NCBI GenBank assembly: GCA_017621475.1
Contig: JAGATA010000040.1
Coordinates: 1-63,418, forward strand
Source of the DNA: Clostridia bacterium
GTDB lineage: Bacteria > Bacillota > Clostridia > Oscillospirales > CAG-272
Direction of reading: 5' to 3'
DNA length: 63,418 nt
Of the stretch, positions 57,493 through 63,418 are shown piece by piece. The notes under the pieces were generated by a model. The model was not told the origin of the DNA and ran no database searches. It worked only from the letters and a program-made list of their open reading frames with translations. Positions within the stretch are counted from its first letter, which is position 1. Every line of letters starts with the position of its first letter. The position numbers were made by a program, and so were the translations under genes.

Positions 57493-58057
57493 TCCGAGCG
57501 CAACAGATGAAGAAGTAAAAAAAGCTTATCGTGAGCTTGCAAAAAAATATCATCCCGATAATTACGCGGACAGTCCCCTTGCGGATCTCGCACAGGAAAA
57601 AATGAAGGAGATCAATGAAGCGTACGATACCATTCAGCACGAGCGTGAAAAAGCAAGAGAAGGAGGAACTTCCTATAGTGCTTACTCCGCTTTTGCACAG
57701 ATACGCGAATACATCAACGCAGGCGATTTTTACGAAGCGGGTATTCGTCTCGATGCTGTAAAACAAAGAGATAGAAATGCGGAATGGTTTTACTTGAAGG
57801 GGAGAGTAAACGAAAGCCGCGGATTCTTCTTCGAAGCTTCGCGTTGTTATGAGACGGCTTGCGCTATGGATCCGCAAAACCTTGAATACCGCGATGCCGC
57901 TAACAGAATAAAATCCAACGCACAGAATTTTGATAACAGAAGATATGGAAACGGAACAAACGTCGGCGGTTGTTCCACCTGCGACCTTTGCTCTACGCTT
58001 ATCTGCGCGGATTGCTGCTGCGAATGTATGGGCGGCGACTTTATTTCTTGCTGTTGA
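57461..58057 (+). CDS. J-domain protein with Cys-rich C-terminal tail
   Basis: A 198-aa protein. The N-terminal J domain (3-65) has the HPD motif at residues 31-33, so it can stimulate a DnaK ATPase. A TPR-like helical part follows (about 78-150). The C-terminal 35 residues carry ten cysteines ([16 protein letters not shown] and a terminal CC), which could bind zinc or an Fe-S cluster. It is not a classical DnaJ, since it lacks the G/F and zinc-finger domains. It overlaps DUF5685 and is followed after one base by a membrane protein gene. Confidence 0.88.
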   Translation: MTNPYTVLGIDPSATDEEVKKAYRELAKKYHPDNYADSPLADLAQEKMKEINEAYDTIQHEREKAREGGTSYSAYSAFAQIREYINAGDFYEAGIRLDAVKQRDRNAEWFYLKGRVNESRGFFFEASRCYETACAMDPQNLEYRDAANRIKSNAQNFDNRRYGNGTNVGGCSTCDLCSTLICADCCCECMGGDFISCC

Positions 58058-58058
58058 T

Positions 58059-58580
58059 ATGAAATTAACAAAGAAGATATCAATTTGTGCGATGCTTGCT
58101 TCCCTTGGTGTTGTGATACTGTACATTGGCTCTCTTGTGGAGCTTTTGGACATATCCGTTGCGTGCATTGCCTCTTTTATAATACTTTTTTGCGTGGCGG
58201 AGCTTGGATATGCTTGCTCCTTTTCCGTTTATGCGGTTATATCCATACTTTCATTCCTTATTTTGCCGAATAAGTGGGTCGCCGCGTATTTTGCTTTCTT
58301 TTTTGGAATTATGCCTATAACGAAGAAGATTTATGAAAAAACAGGAAAGATTATTTCCTGGATATTGAAGCTTTTAACCTTCAATGCGGAGCTGTTTGCA
58401 TTTTACTTTATATTTTCTGCACTTGATTTTTTTGAGAAAACGGAATTTATCGGTATAATGCTCATAGCGGCGCTTATAATGTTAAATATAGTGTTTGTGC
58501 TTGTCGATATCGTTTACGGAAGATTCCGCGCGATATATGATGTGAGGTTCAGGCACAGAATAAGAAAATTTTTAAAATAA
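58059..58580 (+). CDS. integral membrane protein in the J-domain cluster
   Basis: A 173-aa protein with five to six transmembrane helices spread from residue 5 to 150 and a basic tail (RFRHRIRKFLK). The ATG at 58059 comes one base after the J-domain gene stop with no clear ribosome-binding site, which suggests translational coupling. A longer frame upstream overlaps the J-domain gene out of phase and is not supported. No family is recognised. Its cluster position suggests it is a partner of the J-domain protein at the membrane. Confidence 0.7.
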   Translation: MKLTKKISICAMLASLGVVILYIGSLVELLDISVACIASFIILFCVAELGYACSFSVYAVISILSFLILPNKWVAAYFAFFFGIMPITKKIYEKTGKIISWILKLLTFNAELFAFYFIFSALDFFEKTEFIGIMLIAALIMLNIVFVLVDIVYGRFRAIYDVRFRHRIRKFLK

Positions 58581-58595
58581 CGAAAGGATAACGAT

Positions 58596-58997
58596 ATGGC
58601 TAATTGTTCTTGGAATGAATTTCTTACGGGCGCTAAAAAAGCGTTCAATAAGGCTGCCGTTAAGGTTGGCGATTTCGCAGATACCGCGGCTGATTCCATA
58701 AAAATTGAAACTCTTAAACTTAAACTTTGTGAAAAATACGAACAGCTCGGTAAGATCGTTTATGAGGAGATGACATCTCCCGCGGCTGTTGCCAATGCGG
58801 AAAAAGCTGCTGATAAAGCAACGGAGATCGATGCTCTTCACGCACAGATAAACGCTCTCAAAGAGAGAATTAACAAGAGAAAAGACACAAAAGAAGAACC
58901 CGAAGAGAAAAAAACAGAGGAAACTGCTAAAGAAAACGCAGCCCCTGCCGCTCTTCCCGCATCTTCCGAAGAAACTAAAGACGAGGTAGCGGAATAA
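58596..58997 (+). CDS. coiled-coil-like protein with acidic tail
   Basis: A 133-aa soluble protein with helical heptad-like sequence (about 15-88, with LKLCEKYEQLGKIVYEE and HAQINALKERINKRK) and a low-complexity Glu/Ala/Pro tail. It resembles small serine/zinc-ribbon-less helper proteins often placed behind such clusters in Clostridia. The ATG follows CGAAAGGATAACG. It continues the same transcription unit, 15 bases after the membrane gene. Confidence 0.65.
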   Translation: MANCSWNEFLTGAKKAFNKAAVKVGDFADTAADSIKIETLKLKLCEKYEQLGKIVYEEMTSPAAVANAEKAADKATEIDALHAQINALKERINKRKDTKEEPEEKKTEETAKENAAPAALPASSEETKDEVAE

Positions 58998-59050
58998 TGT
59001 TTTATAGCGTTTGCGAAAGCAGACGCTATACTTTTTAAAAGGAAAGCTTT

Positions 59051-59620
59051 ATGAAAAAGATATTGATAACTTATTTTGAGCCTTTCGGCGGGGAAGATCG
59101 CAATAGTTCCGCGCAGGTGGGCGAACTTTTGCCTGCGGCGATCGGCGGCAATAGGATAGAAAAATTGCTTCTTCCGGTTGAGTTTTCGCGCGCGGCGCAA
59201 ATTGCTGCCGAGAAAGCCGAAGAGATCGGCGCAGATGCGGTAATTGCCCTTGGTCAGGCGGGAGCGCGAAAGGTGATTACCCCGGAAATGGCAGCAATAA
59301 ATCTTCGCTTTGCTTCGATACCGGATAATGCGGGTGAAAAACCGCAGGATGAGCCCGTTATTTCAGGCGCTCCGAATGCATATTTTGCAACGCTTCCCGT
59401 AAGGGAAATGGCAAGACTCATCAATGAAAACGGTGCTCCTTCCGCGCTGTCTTACTCTGCGGGAGTTTATGTGTGCAATGATCTGTATTTTTGCCTTCTC
59501 CACCATTTTAGAGAAAGCTCGGTTGGTGTGGCTTTTATCCACTTGCCGAAGGAAAAAGAGAATTTGGATGCCAGCGCTATGGCAAAAGCGATGGAAAAGA
59601 TGATAGAGATTGTTTTCTAA
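59051..59620 (+). CDS. pcp: pyroglutamyl-peptidase I
   Basis: A 189-aa cysteine peptidase that removes N-terminal pyroglutamate from peptides. The catalytic Cys142 is in SAGVYVCNDLYF, His164 in FIHLP, and the conserved Glu79 follows in TPEMAAIN. Its length is a little short of the usual 200-215 aa, but all motifs are complete. The ATG follows AAAAGGAAAG. It begins 53 bases after the previous gene with no terminator between, so it is likely the last gene of that transcript. Confidence 0.93.
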   Translation: MKKILITYFEPFGGEDRNSSAQVGELLPAAIGGNRIEKLLLPVEFSRAAQIAAEKAEEIGADAVIALGQAGARKVITPEMAAINLRFASIPDNAGEKPQDEPVISGAPNAYFATLPVREMARLINENGAPSALSYSAGVYVCNDLYFCLLHHFRESSVGVAFIHLPKEKENLDASAMAKAMEKMIEIVF

Positions 59621-59643
59621 ATTCAAATTTTTCTGTAAAAGCA

Positions 59644-59672
59644 TTGAAAAATGCTGTAATTTGTGCTAAAAT
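59644..59672 (+). promoter_or_regulatory. glnN promoter
   Basis: TTGAAA and TAAAAT lie 17 bases apart with TGC before the -10 box, about 75 bases upstream of the start codon. Confidence 0.55.
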
Positions 59673-59748
59673 AAACTATTATAATACGGTAATTATGTGC
59701 CTGTTATTTTTTTGCTTAATATAAAGTCACACTGTTAGGAGCTTATAT

Positions 59749-61848
59749 ATGAAAAACATACCGGAAATTTTCGGAAGCCTTGTGTTTAATGATGCTGTTA
59801 TGAAAGCCAGACTTCCCAAAGAAACATATCGTCTTCTTCGCCGTACTATGGCGGAGGGCAAACACCTTGACCTTTCCGTTGCAAACGTTGTTGCAAATGC
59901 GATGAAGGATTGGGCAACTGAAAACGGAGCTACGCATTTTACGCATTGGTTCCAGCCTATGACGGGTATTACTGCGGAAAAGCACGATAGCTTTATATCC
60001 CCTACGGACGATGGCAGAGTTATTATGGAATTTTCCGGTAAAGAGCTTGTTCGCGGAGAGACGGATGCGTCCAGCTTCCCGTCCTGCGGCTTGCGCTCCA
60101 CTTTTGAAGCGCGCGGATATACGGCTTGGGACCCTACATCCTATGCTTTTATAAAAGACGGCACTCTTTGCATTCCCACAGCTTTCTGTTCCTACGGCGG
60201 CGAAGCGCTTGATAAAAAGACACCTCTTCTTCGCTCTATGGAAGCCATAAATAAAAGAGCCTTGCGCGTTGTAAAGCTCTTCGGCAACGAAGGTTCTGCG
60301 CGTGTTACAACGACTGTTGGTCCCGAACAGGAATACTTCCTTATAGATAAAAAAGTTTACGAAAAACGCCCCGACCTTATATATTGCGGCAGAACGCTTT
60401 TCGGTGCAAAGCCCCCCAAGGGTCAGGAGCTTGACGACCACTATTTCGGCTCTATCAAACCCCGCGTTGCGGCGTTTATGAAAGAACTTGATGAAGAACT
60501 TTGGAAGCTCGGCGTTCTTTCCAAAACGAAGCATAACGAAGGCGCGCCCGCACAGCACGAGCTTGCGCCCATATTTACAACAACAAATATCGCGTGCGAC
60601 CACAACCAGCTTACAATGGAGCTGATGAAAAATATCGCGAAGAAGCACGATCTTGTGTGCCTCCTTCACGAAAAACCTTTTGCCGGCATCAGCGGTAGCG
60701 GCAAGCACAATAACTGGTCTATCTCCACAAATACGGGGGTAAACCTCCTCGATCCCGGCGAAACACCGCAGGATAATGCGCAGTTCATCCTTTTCCTCTG
60801 CGCCGTTATCAAAGCTGTTGACGATTACCAGGATATGCTTCGCCTGTCCGTTGCGACGGCAGGCAACGACCACCGTCTTGGTGCTGCAGAAGCACCGCCT
60901 GCAGTGGTTTCTATGTTCTTGGGCGACGAGCTTACAGCAATACTCGATTCCCTTGAAAACGATACTGTTTATGATGCAAAAGAAGAAGTTCTTATGCGTA
61001 TCGGCGTTCACGTTCTTCCTAAATTTAAGAAGGATACAACGGACAGAAACAGAACGTCTCCCTTGGCGTTCACGGGTAACAAGTTTGAGTTCCGTATGCC
61101 CGGTGCATCTCTTGCTGTTGCGAGTGTTAACGTAGTTCTCAATACGGCTGTGGCAAAAGTGCTTGAAGATTTTGCGGACGAGCTTGAAAATGCGGAAGAT
61201 TTCCAGAAGGCTTTGCACGATCTTATAGTAAGAACGATAAGAGAGCACAAGCGCATAATTTTCAACGGCAACGGTTATGACGATGCGTGGATAAAAGAAG
61301 CAACGGAAGTTCGCGGTCTTTCCAACCTCAAGACAACGCCCGACGCGCTTATGCATTATCTTGACCCGAAAAATGTAGAGCTTTTCACTTCTATGAAAGT
61401 GTTCTCGGAAGCGGAAATGAAATCCCGCCGCGATATCCGAATGGAAAATTACTGCAAGGTAATGAAGATAGAAGCACTTACGATGATCGAAATGGCGGAA
61501 AAACAGTTTATTCCCGCTATGTCCAAGTACGGAAAGCTTCTTGCGGACACTATTGCATCCAAAAAGGCTGTTTGCACCACACTTGATTGCACATTTGAAG
61601 AAAAAACGCTTACAAGACTTTCAGAGCTTACCGCCGTTGCTTATGAAAAAGTTTGCGATCTCAAAGCTCATATGGGCAAGCTTGCCGAGATGAAGAAAGA
61701 TTTCATTGGCTCTGCGTTCTTTATCAAGGATGAGATCATTCCTTGTATGAATGCGTTGCGCGCTGCTGTTGATGAAGCGGAGACTATCTGCGCTTCCGAA
61801 TATTGGCCCGTGCCTACATACGGTGAGATTTTGTTCAGCGTTAAATAA
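59749..61848 (+). CDS. glnN: glutamine synthetase, type III
   Basis: A 699-aa GSIII that makes glutamine from glutamate, ammonia and ATP. It has the type III features: a long N-terminal region with [24 protein letters not shown], the glutamate-binding VGPEQEYFL, and [12 protein letters not shown] with ATP-site residues, then [10 protein letters not shown] and [13 protein letters not shown]. The length matches GSIII (about 700 aa) rather than GSI (about 450). This enzyme is common in Bacteroidetes and gut Clostridia. The ATG follows TTAGGAG. Confidence 0.95.
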   Translation: MKNIPEIFGSLVFNDAVMKARLPKETYRLLRRTMAEGKHLDLSVANVVANAMKDWATENGATHFTHWFQPMTGITAEKHDSFISPTDDGRVIMEFSGKELVRGETDASSFPSCGLRSTFEARGYTAWDPTSYAFIKDGTLCIPTAFCSYGGEALDKKTPLLRSMEAINKRALRVVKLFGNEGSARVTTTVGPEQEYFLIDKKVYEKRPDLIYCGRTLFGAKPPKGQELDDHYFGSIKPRVAAFMKELDEELWKLGVLSKTKHNEGAPAQHELAPIFTTTNIACDHNQLTMELMKNIAKKHDLVCLLHEKPFAGISGSGKHNNWSISTNTGVNLLDPGETPQDNAQFILFLCAVIKAVDDYQDMLRLSVATAGNDHRLGAAEAPPAVVSMFLGDELTAILDSLENDTVYDAKEEVLMRIGVHVLPKFKKDTTDRNRTSPLAFTGNKFEFRMPGASLAVASVNVVLNTAVAKVLEDFADELENAEDFQKALHDLIVRTIREHKRIIFNGNGYDDAWIKEATEVRGLSNLKTTPDALMHYLDPKNVELFTSMKVFSEAEMKSRRDIRMENYCKVMKIEALTMIEMAEKQFIPAMSKYGKLLADTIASKKAVCTTLDCTFEEKTLTRLSELTAVAYEKVCDLKAHMGKLAEMKKDFIGSAFFIKDEIIPCMNALRAAVDEAETICASEYWPVPTYGEILFSVK

Positions 61849-61905
61849 TATGAAAATTCCGCGCCATTAGCCTCGGGTGCTAAAGGACAGTTTTGAATAG
61901 TTAAA

Positions 61906-61936
61906 AGCCTCGGCAGGGAGTTTCCTTGCCGAGGCT
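61906..61936 (+). terminator. glnN hairpin terminator
   Basis: Near-perfect stem GCCTCGGCAGG / CCTTGCCGAGGC around a short loop, 58 bases after the stop. The T-run that follows is weak. Confidence 0.5.
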
Positions 61937-61992
61937 ATATTGATATACAACCAAAAGTTGTAAATTCCGCCCGTAAATAAACTTTACGGTTC

Positions 61993-62043
61993 TTGAAATA
62001 GTCATGATAATTTGATATAATATAGTCAAGATAAGCGCTTATC
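61993..62043 (+). promoter_or_regulatory. promoter and palindromic operator of the XRE-TPR gene
   Basis: TTGAAA (61993-61998) and TATAAT (62016-62021) with a 17-base spacer. Nine bases later comes the perfect 14-bp palindrome GATAAGCGCTTATC (62030-62043), at the expected position for an autoregulatory operator. Confidence 0.65.
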
Positions 62044-62069
62044 AATCTAAATAAAGGTGGATTGAATAT

Positions 62070-63149
62070 ATGGAAATTAATTTGAAAGAAAAATTACGCT
62101 CATTGAGACAGCAGAAAAACATTACCCAAGAAGCCCTCGCAAACCATCTTGGAATTACACCGCAATCCGTTGGAAAGTGGGAGCGAGGTGAAGGTTTTCC
62201 GGATATTACTTTGTTACCGAAAATCGCGTTTTATTTTGATGTAACGGTCGACGAATTGCTTTGTGTAGATCAAGTAAGAGTGGAAGAAGCGATTTGTGAA
62301 TATCAGCGGCAAAGTAAAATTTGCTGTCAGAATGGTGAAAATCAAAAGAACCTTGAAATCTGGGAAAAAGCATATTCCGAATTCCCGACAGATTGCCGTG
62401 TTATTGAAGGGCTCATGCATGCAATCAATCGTGATGCGGTATATCCTTGTCCCAAAGCCGAAGCGGAGCGCATCATTGCTCTTGGTGAGGAGCTTTTGAA
62501 GAGATCTACGGATACTCGTCAAAGAGAAAGTGCCGTACAGTGCTTGTGCTACACTTATGATAATATCGATAAAGAAAAAGCACTATATTATGCCGATATG
62601 AGTGGAACGTTCCATATAACAAGTGAGGATCTGAGAACCACGATTCTCGACGGAGAAGAAGGTGTTAAGGCTTGTCAAAGTTATATGATGTCTTTGATCC
62701 ATACGGCTGCGATGACGGCATCAAGTATGATTTCAAAAACACATTTTTCACATCAAGAAGCTATTGAAGCCTATACTTTCGCAATCGATATTCTTAAACG
62801 ACTGTACTCAGATGATAATGTTGGTTTTTACGCTTTTGATATTTCTTATTACTATCTACACGTTGCTTGGGAGTATGCAGAACTGAAGGATGTAGAGAAT
62901 ACTTTGAAAGCACTTGAAGAAAGCTGTCGCTATGCAATTATCGAGGCAAATTTAAAAGATATGAATTACACAGCACCAATGGTAAATCGTATGAAGCATA
63001 CAAAAGCAAATATTTCTAAAAATTATAAGGGTAATGCTTGTAATCTCAGATTGAAAGCATTAGAAGACAACAGATTTGATCTTGTGAGGAACGAAGAAAG
63101 ATTCAAGAAGATTATTTCTGACCTCAAAAAACACTCCGAACTAATTTAA
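62070..63149 (+). CDS. XRE-family regulator with TPR-like C-terminal domain
   Basis: A 359-aa regulator. The N-terminal Cro/C1-type helix-turn-helix (about 8-62, with ITQEALANHLGITPQSVGKW and DELL after it) is followed by a long helical region (about 75-355) with TPR-like units. This build resembles Rap/PlcR-type peptide-sensing regulators and XRE-TPR proteins of Clostridia, though no cognate peptide gene is seen. The ATG follows AAAGGTGG. It sits behind a promoter with a palindrome, ends at a terminator and is alone in its unit. Confidence 0.8.
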   Translation: MEINLKEKLRSLRQQKNITQEALANHLGITPQSVGKWERGEGFPDITLLPKIAFYFDVTVDELLCVDQVRVEEAICEYQRQSKICCQNGENQKNLEIWEKAYSEFPTDCRVIEGLMHAINRDAVYPCPKAEAERIIALGEELLKRSTDTRQRESAVQCLCYTYDNIDKEKALYYADMSGTFHITSEDLRTTILDGEEGVKACQSYMMSLIHTAAMTASSMISKTHFSHQEAIEAYTFAIDILKRLYSDDNVGFYAFDISYYYLHVAWEYAELKDVENTLKALEESCRYAIIEANLKDMNYTAPMVNRMKHTKANISKNYKGNACNLRLKALEDNRFDLVRNEERFKKIISDLKKHSELI

Positions 63150-63156
63150 CACTAAG

Positions 63157-63189
63157 GCCTCCGACAAATAATCCTTGTCGGAGGCTTTT
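63157..63189 (+). terminator. terminator of the XRE-TPR gene
   Basis: Stem GCCTCCGACAA / TTGTCGGAGGC followed by TTTT. Confidence 0.85.
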
Positions 63190-63253
63190 ACTTTGTTAAA
63201 TTGCACCACCATAATGAGTGGTGAATAAGTGCGCACACTTGCAGGCAAACGAA

Positions 63254-63279
63254 AAGCCTCCCTTGTGTAAAGGGAGGTG
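63254..63279. repeat. fragment of the palindromic repeat family
   Basis: AAGCCTCCCTT and its facing AAGGGAGG arm form a short hairpin that matches the left-end style of the MITE-like repeat (AAGCCTCC...GGAGGTGG). The rest of the element is missing, so it is a truncated copy or a related element. Confidence 0.5.
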
Positions 63280-63339
63280 GGTATGTTATAATACGAAGTG
63301 CAACACTTGTAAAAAAGATAGTAAAAACAATAGAATAAT

Positions 63340-63392
63340 AAATTTGTATTTTTGAGAGAAAGGCGTAGCCTTGAACGAAAAAATACAAATTT
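63340..63392. repeat. long nested hairpin near the window end
   Basis: Outer arms AAATTTGTATTTTT (63340-63353) and AAAAATACAAATTT (63379-63392) are perfectly complementary over 14 bases. Inside, AAGGC / GCCTT form a second stem. It may be the end of a larger element that continues beyond the window. No gene is seen from 63150 to the end. Confidence 0.55.
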
Positions 63393-63418
63393 GGGCAAAA
63401 GTATAGACTTCATGCTGT

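Noticed and set aside
57930..58058. N-terminal extension of the membrane gene starting at 58059
   Set aside because: It overlaps the end of the J-domain gene out of phase and encodes a low-complexity stretch without a ribosome-binding site.
1..63418. rRNA, tRNA and CRISPR loci
   Set aside because: No TpsiC-arm-like sequence with a cloverleaf, no rRNA stretches and no regularly spaced direct repeats were found by eye; a covariance-model scan would settle this.

Overview
The window reads as chromosome of an anaerobic low-to-mid GC Firmicute, most likely a gut-type Clostridia (Oscillospirales-like) known from metagenomes. The grounds are pyruvate:ferredoxin oxidoreductase (nifJ), PPi-dependent pyruvate phosphate dikinase, a type III glutamine synthetase, RqcH, clostridial DUF families, strong GGAGG ribosome-binding sites and frequent TTG/GTG starts. 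Most genes are ordinary housekeeping genes. No rRNA, tRNA or CRISPR array was seen.

Layout. 0-8 kb: part of a MITE-like repeat, a DUF4886 gene, a MutS-like ATPase with a small membrane protein, nifJ and two small genes. 8-14.7 kb: a YfhO membrane protein, a B12-type radical SAM enzyme and rqcH. 14.7-23.9 kb: a self-contained island between two terminators. It holds an XRE regulator and divergent small membrane protein, then a co-directional cassette (small zinc-finger-like protein, terminase small and large subunits, portal, acidic scaffold-like protein, major capsid protein, a 196-aa adaptor-like protein, a 596-aa nozzle-like protein), then a divergent SLOG / ribbon-helix-helix pair. 23.9-32.2 kb: minus-strand operons metG-tatD-GH78 and SLH protein-trmH-trmN6-like-rsmI. 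32.3-37 kb: NERD protein, CDF transporter, an orphan, a DUF5131 protein and an M15 peptidase. 37.3-47 kb: pcrA, a DUF3267 protein, pnp and rpsO, class II aldolase, a secreted protein, an intact 157-bp MITE-like element, an uncharacterised protein and a 39-aa Cys-rich membrane peptide. 47-63 kb: ppdK, pth, an intercalated GH43 gene, mfd, a PpiC-type lipoprotein, DUF5685-DnaJ-membrane protein cluster, pcp, glnN and an XRE-TPR regulator.

The best candidate for an undescribed system is the 15.6-23.2 kb capsid cassette. It encodes what is needed to build and fill a short-tailed (podovirus-like) head, with intact terminase ATPase and nuclease residues. I find no integrase, replication, tail-fibre or lysis gene in or next to it. 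It starts with a consensus promoter just downstream of a LexA-box-like palindrome, and the same 11-bp core recurs twice inside the cassette. Its reading frames are complete and its codon use looks like the neighbours', which suggests a retained, possibly domesticated, particle-forming element rather than a decaying prophage. This is inference from the sequence only.

Many promoters here share one architecture: a 17-bp spacer and a TG dinucleotide just before the -10 box, often TGG-TATAAT. Terminators are long, mostly perfect hairpins, often shared by convergent genes.
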